Below are positions 1-12,500 of a stretch of 64,000 bases of DNA, piece by piece. Source of the DNA: Hyposmocoma kahamanoa (lineage: Eukaryota; Arthropoda; Insecta; Lepidoptera; Cosmopterigidae); NCBI RefSeq assembly GCF_003589595.1, contig NW_020654810.1:22676056-22740055 (forward strand). Direction: 5' to 3'. Every line of letters starts with the position of its first letter. Within the stretch, counting starts at the first letter, position 1. The position numbers were made by a program, and so were the translations under genes. The notes under the pieces were generated by a model, which saw only the letters and a program-made list of their open reading frames with translations, did not search any database and had not been told where the DNA came from.

Positions 1-179
1 TATTTTTTTTTAAGAAAGGCTGATAACATTACAATTCTTCTTCAATTCAAAGGCTGATAGTATTAATATTACAACTTACATTTTTCAAATAGGTTATTCT
101 AGATGCTCTTTACTATGTACATTATCGCAATGTATAACTTTACGCGTAGTCGTTATATTTTTGCCTACAAATAACTTAA

Positions 180-345
180 TCCCTCTCGTTGGTCCTGACT
201 GAAAACCAGCGCCTTAGGAAACTTTGGCATATGCTGAGCCAGCGCCTTTTCACTATGACAATAATGTTGCGTTTTTTCTTTTCTGTTTAATCTGTATTTT
301 TGTTACATCAGTGAATAAAGAGTTTATCTATCTATTTATCTAATT
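180..345 (+). repeat. 3' end of a non-LTR retroelement (LINE-like tail)
   Basis: The segment holds a 'gaaaaccagcg' motif, a GC-richer block, then an AATAAA-type signal and a low-complexity tail of TATCTATCTATT units. A tail like this after a short non-coding block is typical of 5'-truncated lepidopteran LINE copies. No coding part is left. The LINE assignment is inference. Confidence 0.4.
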
Positions 346-769
346 CCGCAACACAACAGGGGCGCTTGTCATCTATATCAAATATTTCATGTGTTGAGTT
401 CCTGGTCAATCCATGTCAAAGGACATTATAGCACCAATATCATAAGTATTATGAAGCTTAAACTTAGTCAACATGTATAAAATTTTATAACCGTCTGTAG
501 ATTTGATTTGTTGATTCTACAAATTGTATTACATATATGATTAACAGCTGAGCTAAATTCTATCTGCTTGACATAAATAATCTCAAGTTTAAGGGAGAGA
601 ATAATAAAGAGAGAAATATATATATTTTAATTGTTGGCCGATATTAAGGCCTGCATTAAAAAGAAAAATCCGGTATTAAGTGCGTATCTCGTCTCGGCTG
701 AGAACGATCAAATTTTCCTGTTTTAATAAACATCTTGAATAATACCATTTCAATTAAGTGCGACGCTTC
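346..769. other. Intergenic, no feature recognised
   Basis: AT-rich sequence without a protein-like reading frame or a repeat I can match elsewhere in the window. Confidence 0.5.
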
Positions 770-1035
770 TTCTTCTTTTAAATGTTATGGCCCCATTGAA
801 GTAATCGATGATTTAACCGATGTCAAGTTGAGGAACACACGCGTTTTAACTCGAAAATTTATCGGTGAATTTCGACAGAATTCACTAAGAGGAGAATGTA
901 CAACGACAGAGACTACACAGGCTATTACAGAAACAAATTGTTTTTTAAAATAATTTACGCAACGCATGTACAAAGGGAGAATGGACTAACGTTAGGAGGA
1001 AGTCGATATTAACGGGACGGGGGATTTTAGGAGGG
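770..1035 (-). repeat. Dispersed repeat family G, copy 1
   Basis: This segment aligns by eye, in reverse complement, with 31940-32213 in CTU1 intron 1. Shared blocks include 'ttaaatgttatggcccca', 'gaggaacacacgcgtttt' and 'ggactaacgttaggagga'. The two copies differ by small indels. No coding capacity is seen and the element class is unknown. Confidence 0.6.
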
Positions 1036-1284
1036 AGGATATCATACAGAGGAGTGACGACACGATAACAGTAAAAAAAACAGGTGCTCGAAAGAACCTT
1101 CTGCCAGACCACACTCGCACAGGGAATGGTCTCGAACACGGATCTTAACCAAAAACACAAGAGTAGATATGTGAGCTAAGCGAAGGCGAATAATTGCGGA
1201 GGTAATATTTTTCCGAATAGATTTCCTAGTGAAGAACCAAGAGGGTGTAGATCAGGCTGGATTTTGCCATAAGACTGAGACACT

Positions 1285-1480
1285 TGATTGATAACAATGT
1301 GCCAGACGGCCACATTAATTACCTGGTCTCAAACTAAGGAATTCCCAGCACCAGAGCAAAGGAATCCACTCTGGATCACTGACCAGAACATCCAGAACAA
1401 AACCAATTTGGAATAGTTCATTTTGAGCCCGGAATTTGGAAGCGAGATCGAGCGCAGAGCAAAACGTGGGACCACCGGGA
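1285..1480 (+). repeat. Dispersed repeat family H, copy 1
   Basis: Shares the layout 'gtgccagac..ccaca', 'ctcaaactaggaattcc', 'cagaacacccag', 'aaccaa' with 36125-36265 and, in part, with 32240-32290 and 8110-8190. It is a short dispersed element of unknown class. Confidence 0.5.
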
Positions 1481-1559
1481 CGTCAAAATGAAGCGATACA
1501 GATTTGTTCGTCCTGTCATTGGTATGATAAAAAATCTTCATCCGTAGCTTAAGTGCTTA

Positions 1560-2107
1560 GTGGTGTTTATTAATAAGAAGGAATTTTGAAAACTCTCAAA
1601 TTATGCGTAATCAATGAATAATAAGATATGCACTTAACTTATATTTATAAATAAACACGAAGATCTTAATATCGACCCCGCAATTGAGAAGGAGGTTAAT
1701 ACCGGCCTTAATGCACAACCCCAAACAAAGAAGTCATTACATTTTTTTTAATTACTGGGGTTATTTTTTAATGTATTGTATTATTTTTTTTATGTAACTT
1801 GCTTACTTAGAATGTAAAGTTATATTGGTATATGTAAAATCTGATATAAATAATCGTGAACAAATTTGTTCTTAACGTTAACACTAAAGGACGCCAGAGA
1901 CTGATTTACTACACTAAGTAAAAAAGAAAACCTAACAAACAAAAAGCACCACAAAAAAGAACAACTGGCCCCTTGTTATGTGGCGTTTCCGAAAACTTTT
2001 TAACCACATTCCGTCATTCTGGAGTACCACACTCAATTTAACCTTTTTTTAGCATTCTTTCAAATGCAGAGGAATGCTGAAAAAGACATTCAATTATTTT
2101 TTTCTTC
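1560..2107. other. Intergenic AT-rich stretch
   Basis: No gene, RNA or matched repeat recognised. Confidence 0.5.
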
Positions 2108-2245
2108 AATATTAATTTAAATGATACTACATAATTATTTTATATTTTCGTGTATAAAATATATTTATAAAAAATTTTTCTTTATACATGAAAATAGCAT
2201 CCAAATATAAAATAATTATGTACTTTAGTATCATTTAAATATATA
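2108..2245. repeat. Palindromic MITE-like element
   Basis: Imperfect inverted repeat. Both arms read, from outside in, ATTTAAATGATACT.. and ATAATTATTTTATATTT, around an AT-rich centre. A related copy lies at 28035-28150. The fold-back form with no coding capacity suggests a non-autonomous DNA element. Confidence 0.6.
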
Positions 2246-2682
2246 ATATAGAAAACCATTTCATGTGATTGAATCACGTATAAAACATATTTTAATTACC
2301 TCTACATTTCGAAACCACTGGATTGAGCTTCATAATCCCAAGACCCTTTCTATAGAACGTCACCACTATAGTAGAATCGTACGTGAAACTATTGAAATTA
2401 AAAAACACCGTAATTTCAACCGAGAAGATGGTTTTAAGCTTTCATCGTCATGGGATCCAGTTATCAGCAAATGTAAACGACATCAAGTATCGCCCGACAA
2501 GTCACCGGATGTCGTGAGTGTTGTGTGTCGGTCTTGTGACAACCCTAGTGCACAAATAAATGAAGACCAAGTGCTGGTGGTTGGAAAAACTCACACGGCT
2601 AGAAGATGCGGACACCCGCCTCTTCAGTCCCTTCCAGACCATGGACGTTGCAATACATCCGAAACGTCGAGGTAATTTAAAT

Positions 2683-2694
2683 ACGCGCACACGC

Positions 2695-2775
<81 letters not shown>

Positions 2776-2785
2776 CACACACACG

Positions 2786-2836
<51 letters not shown>

Positions 2837-2846
2837 NNNNNNNNNN

Positions 2847-2893
<47 letters not shown>
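2683..2893. repeat. CA/CACG microsatellite with assembly gap
   Basis: A long run of (CACG)n passes into (CA)n and is interrupted by ten N at 2837-2846, so the real array length is unknown. Cys/Val- and Thr/His-rich reading frames through it are artefacts of the repeat. Confidence 0.98.
2837..2846. other. Assembly gap (10 N)
   Basis: Ten N inside the CA array. The gap size is probably nominal. Confidence 0.99.
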
Positions 2894-2897
<4 letters not shown>

Positions 2898-3085
2898 TAA
2901 AATTCAAATTGAATGTAAAATTAGAATTAAATATAAAATTAGAAATGAAACTATTTTTCCGGATTTAAATCGCGTATATTTGTTTTTTCAAACAAACCGA
3001 CGTTTCGGGCCCTTTACAAGTCCCATGGTCACGGTTGACCATTTCAATCCGGAAAAATAGTTTCATTTCCTATGTGTAACAATCG
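2894..3085. repeat. Dispersed repeat family D, copy 1
   Basis: Contains 'aaatgaaactatttttccgg', 'caaacaaaccgacgtttcgg', 'ccatggtcacggttgacc' and a second 'tccggaaaaatagtttcatt' in inverted orientation. The same blocks occur at 13985-14112, 28255-28380 and 63040-63170. It directly follows the microsatellite, which may be its unstable tail. Confidence 0.7.
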
Positions 3086-3224
3086 CGAAAACCTAAGAAC
3101 TCGATGTAAAATTAGAAGTTAAGAATGTTGAAAATTGTTACAAAATTATTTGTTTTGACGTTTTTTGGAAATTTAAAAATTAAAAACTAAATTAAGTATA
3201 ACTTAAAAATGTTAAATGTGCATT

Positions 3225-3350
3225 TATAGCTATGGAAGAGCGGTGCCTCCTGACATAAGCTTGATAAGCTTAATAGGAGGTACCATCCACTGTTAATGTA
3301 AAGTTAATTGTATTACTTAAATAAACATTTTATTATTATTTATTAATGTT
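3225..3350 (+). repeat. Hairpin plus A/T-rich tail, probable retroelement 3' end
   Basis: An inverted repeat (GGTGCCTCCT / AGGAGGTACC) surrounds two AAGCTT blocks and is followed by AATAAA and a TTATTATT-rich tail. This looks like the 3' end of a LINE or SINE. The class is inference. Confidence 0.35.
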
Positions 3351-5028
3351 TTATACGTGATAAAGTCCCGAATTAAAAATCAAATAGTATGTGAAAATCG
3401 TGAAAGCATAAATCGAAGTAATGTGGGTTACACCACTTTTGCGCTGATAGCGTCAATTACAAGTGGAATATGTGGCTAAAAATTTCGGAAACTACCTAAC
3501 ATATAATTCCAATGTTTTCCCTCTCACTAACACTACGATTTCTGGTATAGAGTGACAAAGAGAACAAAACAAGGGGCCAACACAAGTAAGGATTTGGTTA
3601 ACCAATGAACACTTCGTATTTGGTGATGGTGAAATTAAAATTCGTTTTTAAATAATAAATATTACAGCTAATTTTACATATAAGAAAAAGCAGTATAACA
3701 GCTATGAGAAAATTTAAATAGTTAAATTAAAATGGATAAAATTTTATTTTAAATAAATGCGAATTGGCAATAAGACGTTGTTTTTTTAAAAATTTCTATT
3801 TTGAAATTGGAAAAATAAAGAAGGTTTATCGTGAAATGGGTTCTTTGCGCTACTTACAGCGGATGCTAAAGTTGAAAAACCCAGAATTATTTCGATAAAA
3901 ATTATTCCACTGTCAGTTATTAAAATTTATCTTAAAAGCTAAATTTAAAAAAAATGTCATCGAGTAAAATACAACCATCAATTATAAAATTTGAGACCAG
4001 AGCAATAATAATTTGATTATTATACGCCGAAACTACGGGGAATGTCAATTTTGAATCACACGAACTGAGTGTGCGCAGCCTTTAAAACATAAATGACCAG
4101 TTCTCAGTCTTTTAACCTTTAAAAATCTCAATGTCATTTATAATTAAATAGTGGGAACCAAATTCTGTGACGTATTATCTTATTTAAATGTAATTATCAT
4201 AATATAATAATGTAATGTATTATCTTATTTAACTGGGTTCCACTTTAAAGAAAGGGTATTTCGGCTACCTAACTGGTCCAATAAGAATTGTAAAATTATT
4301 TCAAATATAAGCTCTAAGCTGTTGTAAATACGTCACATAATGCAATGTAAATGCCTAAAGAAATTGAAGCATCTTATGAATTATTCTTCCTATCCGTAAA
4401 GCTGCGCATTCAATGTTGACATAACAAATGACTACATATCAGCAACCACTTAAATGTAGTAGCGCTGATTGAATAGCTGTCACAACAACGATCTCTGATT
4501 GGTTACAAAAGCGCCTAACGAACGGACCAATGGTAGTCCTCGTTATATCCTTAATTATGCCAACATTTAACGCGCAAACAACATTCTTAATTCAAAAATG
4601 TATACTGTATAACTTCATTGTACTTGATGCTTAACTATCCATGACTACTTTAAAAGGCACAAAATGTAATAAATTGTAAACATACATCAATAAAATATAA
4701 GGCAGGCAACAATAATAAAACTTTACGTACGCCTTAAAATAAATAACATTATTAGAATTAAAAAAAAAGACAGTAAGTACATCGAAAAAGGTCCTATGTT
4801 AAGATCGCGAGATTTCTAAAATCTCAGATGTCTATACTTATACTAGACGACTATAAAAGGGAATGTGATCGATCAATTTATCACTGTAACGTTTATGAGC
4901 ATTTTCTTAAATCTATTTTGGCCATTATCGCAATAAAAATAAGAGACACATTTCTTTACACTCTTAGGTTATCATCACATTTTTTATTGATAAGGTAACG
5001 CATTAAGTCGGTCAAAAAAATCTTCTAC
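3351..5028. other. Intergenic AT-rich stretch
   Basis: No convincing gene or RNA. Short ORFs here are AT-rich and not protein-like. Confidence 0.5.
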
Positions 5029-5420
5029 ATGAAAAGGGAGGAACGAACTGTGGATGCAGCAGAAATGCGAATGTTGAGATGGGTATGTAAAGTGACGACA
5101 AAGGATAAGATAAGAATTAAGTACATCAGAGGAAGTATGAAAGTGGCGCCAGTGACGGGAAAGATGAACACTAATAATAGATTAGCGTGGTATGGACCTG
5201 TCATGCGGAGAGAAGGATGTCATATGACGAGAAGAATGTTAGATATGAATGTGGAGGGATATAGGAGGAGAGGAAGGGCAAAGAAAAGATGGATGGATTG
5301 TGTGGAAGATGACATGGATAAGAAAGGTGTGAGTATGGAAATTATAGAGAGGAGTGGAAGAAATATACATGTTGTGCCGACCCCACCTTGCGTGGGATAA
5401 GGACAGGAAGAAAGAGAAGG
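5029..5420 (+). mobile_element. Non-LTR retrotransposon relic (RTE-like ORF end)
   Basis: An open frame of 123 codons reads AEMRMLRWVC.., IRGSMKVAPVTGKM, RLAWYGPVMRREG and RGRAKKRWMDCVEDDM. This is the characteristic C-terminal part of the reverse transcriptase polyprotein of RTE-type LINEs widespread in Lepidoptera. The catalytic reverse transcriptase domain is missing, so it is a 5'-truncated copy. The family match is from memory; the assignment to the RTE clade is less certain than the LINE assignment. Confidence 0.8.
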
Positions 5421-5429
5421 TATGTAAAA

Positions 5430-6960
5430 GTTCAATGGCAAAATCATAGTTAAAAGAATGCATTAGCGTCTTCAAATGTCTTAATTGCAAGTTTTTTCAA
5501 ACTATAATAGCGGCGTAAAGTCTGGAAATAAAATCATATTTAAAAGAAACTCTAATGACTAATTAGTATGTAACGGGCCTGATATCTACAACTATCAGTT
5601 TCTTAGGTTCTTAATGTTGAGCGACATCTATCCGCCAAAAAAAAATTTCAGTACCTACGTATGGATATGGTCCACATTTAGTTCACATAATATCAAATGT
5701 ACTGATTCAACCGCTTTGTAATAAGCTAATAAAAGATAAACTACATCATTACAAAAAATAAAGTCGATAATTTCTTCTCCAAAATGCCACGCGAGTAAGT
5801 GGTAAAACTGACAAAAAGTTCCCAAAATCAGGGAAAGATGCCACGTTTCACAAAAAAAATTATTTGTGTCCTAATTACCAGTGCAATAGTCTGTGGTATG
5901 TTATTAATTAACTCAAGTTTTTTTTTGTTATGGCTTAACTTCATGCCATTTAACCATACCAGTACACAAAATTATTTCCTCTGAAATTTCGTCACGACAC
6001 AAACCCATGGCACCATTCAGGTTCTATTAACTCTGTTCAGAACTTCTGTAGTTTATTTTGATATAATAAAACACCGAATATATTTTATTCAATTGAGTAA
6101 CACATAACCTCCAAAACTTTAAACTGGAATATACTTCATTCCTGACTTCTCAGAATAATAAACCCGAAACAAAATTTGCTCACATATTTTTCATAAACAG
6201 ACGCATACAAATTGTGTCAACAAAAAATTATATGGGAGTTTGCCATTGTCTTTTAAATGCTATATTTACATTATAATGTACACTAGGCATTTAAGTGATC
6301 ATAGGAATAATATTGTGATTCTGAATCTCTTTACAGAATATGTACATACATTTGGAAGTACACGGGGCCTTTGAAAACGACAGAGCGAAAAAGATGCTGC
6401 TGGTTTCGCTGCACGCGCTAAGTCATTGACATACCGTTTTTTCCGATCGACTCAATCGATTTCGCGTTAATAAATGTGGTGACACCTTTAAGAGAAATTA
6501 CAATACATCCTGGTTGCCCACATTGACAAAATAGTTTGGGATACACACTATATTCCGTGCAATTTGGGTACAAAATACACATCAAAGAGAATTAAGGAAA
6601 TGTAGTCCTCTTTTAACCAATGGAAATTAAAACGGATGCTAATAATTTTGGACCCTACCAAAATAAACAAAGTCTTGGTTTGCATGTGGGCAAACAAAAT
6701 TTAATTCAATTGTTTCACTGTAACTGTTCGAAAATACTAACAATCTACCGTAAAAACAAATGCAAACGAGTCTTATTCATTATCTTTAATCTCATTTCAT
6801 GCTTATATGTGTTAATATGTCGTACCTCTCCAGACTTAAGGTCGTAATAAGCATAAGGCAAAATTTTCAAGGCAATATATTTTCCATTTTGCGCTTGACG
6901 TCTTCAGCTATAGTTTCAATGTCAATAAAGTTTCAATAATTTCGTGTCAATGTCATTCTA
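5430..6960. other. Intergenic AT-rich stretch
   Basis: Only short, low-complexity ORFs, for example at 5799-5984 and 6620-6847, none resembling a known protein. Confidence 0.5.
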
Positions 6961-7014
6961 TTTACGCACTATATAGCGCGTAATGGATTTACGCACTATA
7001 TAGCGCGTAATGGA
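6961..7014. repeat. Perfect 27-bp tandem duplication
   Basis: The unit beginning TTTACGCACTATATAGCGCG occurs twice in direct tandem without mismatch (6961-6987 and 6988-7014). The unit itself contains the inverted core CGCACTATATAGCGCG. Confidence 0.95.
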
Positions 7015-7805
7015 TACCCATTATCCATTCATCATCCATTAACAAACTGAAAACTTGTTGTTTTTTGCTACTACGAACAATCATCTGAACAGGACAATGT
7101 AATATAATGTAATATACAGGACAATGTAATAAACATAACCTATATCAACTGTATAACCCCAGCTTGTACAGGCTGTACTCAATTAGCTTTTTTGATGCTA
7201 TGATAGGTCTCTTTAATGCACGTCGTCAAAAACACTGGGTCAGAAAATACACGGGATGTCGCCATCCTTCTTTACAGGCGTCCCGCTCGAATAATGGTCA
7301 CGTTATGTACAAATATACAATAAGTATCCCTTAAGCCGGTCTTAAATTTTTTTTATGTCCAGAAGCGAAACGCGTAACTTCTTTTTCGGTCTTATTGCTT
7401 GGACATAAAGCTGTTTTCTGACAGACTCATCTCGATTCCGCGGTAGTAAGTCTGGTGTGTCCCTAATACGACAGTTAGCGAGGAGAGGAACGACATAAGA
7501 AATATTAGTTTGTATAAGCTGTATCATTCTACAACGCTGTTCACTTAACTAGGCACCTCGTTGTCGATGACGTCACGGCGTTACACTCTAGCATAACCTA
7601 TAACTTGCTAATTGCAAGGCATCATGTAGGTAGCGAATTTTTATGGCGGTGTCTGCTTGAGTTTAAACCAATAGCTTAAATTAGAGAAATACAGATAGAT
7701 ATTCGCAATTATAAAGGGAATAGCTTATTTATTCAACTTTTTTTTCTACAGCATCAATCAGCTTATATGTATGAAATGAATATGAAGTTCATTCTGATTT
7801 TTTTT
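7015..7805. other. Intergenic stretch, nothing recognised
   Basis: The 61-codon minus-strand ORF at 7342-7527 has no recognisable family features. Confidence 0.45.
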
Positions 7806-8097
7806 TATAATATCAAGTAACGGGGCGGACAATTCGTGCGCCTGATGGTAAGCACACCTGTCCATAGCAGTGCCAGTCAAGCTTTAAATCGCAAAAATCT
7901 GAGGCTGCCACTGCCACTGCGCCATAAAAATTAAAATACCTGAGACATAAATAGACAAGTCCCATATGCCTGTAATTTCACCAGCACCCTTACCCTTCAA
8001 GCCGGAACGCAGAACGCATTGCTGCTTGGCTGCAGAAATAGGTAAGGTGGCAGTAGTTCCCTGGACGAACTCTTTCACAAGGAGCTCTACTGATACT
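7806..8097 (-). repeat. Dispersed repeat family A, near full-length copy
   Basis: Read on the minus strand it runs from 'gagctccttgtgaaagagtt' through 'gtgaaattacaggcatatgg' and 'ctcagatttttgcgatttaa' to 'gcgcacgaattgtccgcccc' and a TTATA-rich end. About 11 full or partial copies lie in the window, in both orientations. There is no coding capacity and no clear tRNA-like promoter, so the class is undetermined. Confidence 0.75.
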
Positions 8098-8200
8098 AAA
8101 ATTGGTCCTACCGGGAATCTAACACGGGACCAAGAGCTACGGAATTCACTCCGGGGCACTACCCGAACACCCAAGCCAAAATCACTTTAGAAAAGTCATG
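8098..8200. repeat. Fragment related to repeat family H
   Basis: Resembles the second half of family H (cggaattcactccgggg.., cccgaacaccca, ccaaaatca). Short and diverged. Confidence 0.3.
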
Positions 8201-8728
8201 TAAATTGTGTTTTTATCTATATCTATAGTGATTCAACTGATTTATTAAAAATTTTTTAAAATTTCTCGAATAACTCGAAAACTAGTGAAATCGGGTATAA
8301 GAATTCTCGAAACTCGAGAAAAAAGTTTGTCGAGAAATCAGAATCCCTATAACTAACACGTATTAGTAGTTAGTCAGGCGGAAGATATTCCGTCTCTTTC
8401 TAACAAATCATTTGCCATTAAAAATGACGTTGAAAGATATTGCCGTCTCTTTCTTACTCCTGATTTCTGAATATTGTTCACTCTTCACTGGGTTCGTAGA
8501 ATAACAAGGTGACTTACGTTCATTGTTATTCATATGAAAATTTTGTGTTCTCGATTATGGTAAATAATCGTATACATGGTAAATAACGTAATAAAAATTA
8601 ATATATAAAAAAAATAAACTGCCCGAGATCCGAGAATCGGTTTCTCGGATCTCTCATTCTTTCATATCATTAAGGTCTATTGCGTACTCACTCGCACCTT
8701 TTGATACCATCAAAGCTGTGACGACACA

Positions 8729-8915
8729 GGGGGTCTACTCTCGATCTCCGTTCGACATCCGTCCGAAACAATTACTGTCAAATAAGCAATACCTGACGAA
8801 ATGAAAAGGCGCATGATGCGAATGAAGCTTCATACTTGATATTTGTCTTTTAATTTTGTCGAATATTACTTATTTGACAGTAATTATTTCGGACGGATAT
8901 CGAGAGTAAACCCCC
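8729..8915. repeat. MITE-like element with about 50-bp inverted ends
   Basis: The left end GGGGGTCTACTCTCGAT and the right end, in reverse complement GGGGGTTTACTCTCGATAT, continue as matching arms through TCCGTCCGAAA and AATTACTGTCAAATAAG. The unit is about 187 bp and non-coding. Target duplication is not clear. Confidence 0.75.
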
Positions 8916-9280
8916 AGATTTCAAATGACGCACGGAACTCCTCAATGCCATATTAAGTGAACAGAATCGTAACAAGACGTTAGTAAAACACATAGTAAGC
9001 ACATATAATATAGAAAAACACGTGTTAGTTCACGTATAACTTTTCCCTATTAGTTGTTATGATGTAACAAGGATTTTCGAAAAATCCCAAAAATGGAATT
9101 TCAATTACTGAGATCTAAAAGCCAAATATACTTTGGACGGTTAATTGGGCAGTTAAAATTTGTCTTTTAAACGTGAAGTATGGACTATAGGATTGCGGAA
9201 CCTATATTATTATACTGTATTAAGCCATACTGTATCCAGTAATTGTGTTCAGATCCAGGCAAAACAGAAAGATGCCTGAA

Positions 9281-9529
9281 TCAAAAGCTTTTCAACGTGA
9301 GCCCCCTAGCAGGCAAACTGTTGGCCTTAGCGGGCACATCTCTCGCCTGCGAATGTGCCACGGCAATGCTAAGGCATTGCACCCATTCTTCAGCATTCTT
9401 ACCATCCTTAGGTTTGAGGATTAAGGTCTGATCTCCTGTGAATATTTCGAAGGCTTTTGGGATGTTCCGCGCTCCTCGCGACACTTTGACTGATCGTATT
9501 TGATTGATGTCTATGCTTTCGCCGCCACT
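9281..9529 (-). CDS. melt: melted coding exon 13 (residues 895-976, PH domain end)
   Basis: [20 protein letters not shown].., [20 protein letters not shown] and [15 protein letters not shown] complete the PH domain, including the C-terminal helix with its conserved Trp. Stop TGA at 9281-9283. Acceptor tgttacag. A repeat C copy begins about 20 bp upstream of the acceptor. Confidence 0.95.
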   Translation of the reverse strand, partial: SGGESIDINQIRSVKVSRGARNIPKAFEIFTGDQTLILKPKDGKNAEEWVQCLSIAVAHSQARDVPAKANSLPARGLTLKSF

Positions 9530-12500
9530 CTGTAACACAACAAATGGAAAATTTTAACCTACTTCAAAAATAGGAGGTCCTCAAATCGATTGTATTTTTC
9601 TTACTATAATATAGAGAACTCTATTTTGTGAACCGGTTTTGATTATTCTTTTATTGTTGGAAAGAGGGTATCACACTATTGGGCCCATTTAAATTTGATG
9701 AAAATATTCCACCTCTAAGGGTGGCAAACTAGGGGATGATTACGGTTTCGCGCACTTTCCGGTAAGCGAATTCAATAAAACTTGACAAACAGGTGTAATT
9801 CGTAATAAGGTTTTTTAGTACTCTGTACTCAGACTATCTCTCTTAACGGTACAGATAGGTATGAAAATGTTCTAAATAGCGAATATGATATGACAATATG
9901 GTGTTTTAGGCATGTTTTTTTCGATCTTGAGAACACTTAAGATATTTTTGGGGCATTATCCAGTAAACCCAGACCAAAAACCATTTAGAAAAGTTTAAAA
10001 CCCTCGTCTCATCCAGTTCCCACAGCGCAAACCATCGGTCACTGTGGTCGTTTACATGATACCAAAGAAACTCACCGATCCTTTACAAGATAAATGAGCA
10101 CCAGACAGAGTAAAGTATCTCGTTCGCCATCTCCTGAACAATCTCCACCGGCCCTTCTTCTCCTTCAGCTGTCCCTCGATGACCGGCTGGCCATCGGCAG
10201 CGAGGAACCCAACGGCCCGCTCTGGGTGGTTGCAGAGGAAGCAACCCCACGTGGCTTGAGTCGGTGGAACGGTAACACCGTCGGTCCGAGTCGTGTTCAG
10301 TTCGAATACGTCGAAAAATCCTGCAGTTCGCAGCTCGTTCAAGAGCATTTCTTGTTCCTGGTATTAATAAAGACTGTAAGAACGAATTCGATCGATCTCG
10401 AATTAAGGAGTCACCGCAGTTATCGACATGAAATGGCATAAGCCGGACAGAAAAATCTATACGTCCATGAATAAGAGCGAAAATGACGTTATACGTTTCG
10501 CGTCGGCCATTGACTTACAAATAAATGGACGACGGGTCTAATACAAAAACCACGAAAAAAGTGTCCCAAGTCAACCTATTTAAACGTAGTGACATGTAAA
10601 GGAATATGAAAAAGCTAAAACGTTGAATTTAAATTGTAATGTCATCACAGTACTGTCTAATTTTGCTTGCTTCGCTGTCAGTTGAACAAACGAAGACTAA
10701 AGCGTGAATGACGCTCTGTATACAATTTTAACGCCCTATAAGTTCGGACACTTTTTAGCGCGAACCCGACGTCCATATAATTGTAAGTCAATGGCGTCGG
10801 CGATCCGAGCGGAAGCGATACGCACCACAGAAACACCCTGCGGCGCCGGTTGGAAAAAAAATATTTTTTTGACCGGCTTCAATGCGATTCCGTGTGAATA
10901 AATGTGATGAGTCCCTTAAGTAAATTTAAATTCGATTAATAATGTTTTTTTTATTATAAATCTAGTGTTTCAAAAGTCATATTCCGACAGAGAACAGGCG
11001 GAAGCTGAAAAATATGCTGAGATTCCTTCATGGCCTTTTAATCTACATACATACTACAGTATTAAAAATGATAGTAGGCCTTTTGTCTTTATATTTATGC
11101 AGATATATTTTGTATATAAATATGTGATTAATTCGGATTGAAACTTCGTGAATCTGAAGCGATTATATTGTTAAGTAATTGTAGTCAATGTAAGTGCTGT
11201 TAAACTGTTACTTATAAATAAATAAGTAATGCGTTACATGACGTTTCAAGCGTGACGTTTCAGTTGTAAGGCCGCCTTTCACCTTCGATTGTTTCCGCCG
11301 AGCCGAACGAGCTACCATGCGTTCTCGGGTTTCTAACCATTGTTGTTCCTGAACCTATCTCGAAGCAGAACGTCGCGCTCGCCCCGATAAAGTTATCGGT
11401 ACTTTCTTTTCGCAACATAATAATTTTTGGAACATGTCCCGAAAATCTAACAAAGTCGTATAGTCTTTTTTAAGACGGAGTATTTTGCAGATTTGCCAGT
11501 TTTCATACAATTTCAAATAGTCATGTAGTAGTTATCGACAGTTTTGTCGATACATTGTGAATGAAGGTAAAGTTTTGCCAAAAATGTTTTAATTGTGAAT
11601 GTTACGACGTTCCAATGATTACTAATCGCGTTATTACTTTCTTCGTTTCTATTTTGACTGCTGATCTACTATTATCGAAACCAATTTTTATTCACAATGT
11701 ACATTTTAATACGGACTGTCTCTACTCTATTGACTATTGTGAATTAAAATGAAAAGCTTTAAAATATGTCTCCTCTTTGTATTTTTAATAGACATAGTTC
11801 TAAATGTATGTATGTATAATATATATTCAAATGAACCTGTGCCCAGCAGTTGACCGAATAATGGGCCGGTGCTGATTCAAATGATACGAGTTCGTCGATT
11901 TATTACATGAGCATAAAGAACATAAGGTCGATATCGATAGAATATTGATTGACTGCAATCACTAGCTGCTTGCAAGCGGGCAACACTTTTGCCCAATGGA
12001 CTGTCATTTTACTGCATCTTCAAAAAAGACAAAGGCTAGAAGAATACTGAAGAAAACTTACCTTAATACCTGGGAAAGCACTAGTAACAAGCGTGAGAAA
12101 AGTTTTATTTTCACACTTGAGCGTGTCCCAACAGTGCTTCAAACTGGCCACAGTGGGATCTCTAGAGGACAAGGCGGAGCCGTGGCGCGCTTGGAGTGCG
12201 AGGAACATGAGGTGTATCCACACTCGCGGTGCTCGAGTCCGCATCGAGAATAACGTTCGCGCGTAGAGGCAGTGCGGACCACGGCGACCACACGCGAATT
12301 GCAGACGGGCTAGTTTCTTCGAGCGACGCTCTGGGAGCAAAAAGGACAAATAAGTACCGGATCTTCTTATAAGACAATAAGTTGAAATATGCAGGTAAGG
12401 TACAATAAAATTTTAACCTTTGGAAAATAAAACTAGGATTCAATTAAATGAATAAAATTAGGTTCCCGCAGCATGGTACCCAAGATGTTGGCAGCGTTCC

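Noticed and set aside
2265..2675. 136-codon plus-strand ORF
   Set aside because: No family features, flanked by repeats, and runs into the microsatellite region; likely chance.
2502..3060. Cys/Val- and Thr/His-rich open frames on both strands
   Set aside because: They are translations of the CA/CACG microsatellite, including the N gap.
5220..5490. Minus-strand ORFs of 75 and 83 codons
   Set aside because: Complement of the RTE-like coding relic.
10094..10441. 115-codon plus-strand ORF
   Set aside because: It is the complement of melted exon 12, which has clear PH-domain homology on the other strand.
11996..12253. Plus-strand ORF of 85 codons
   Set aside because: Antisense shadow of melted exon 11.
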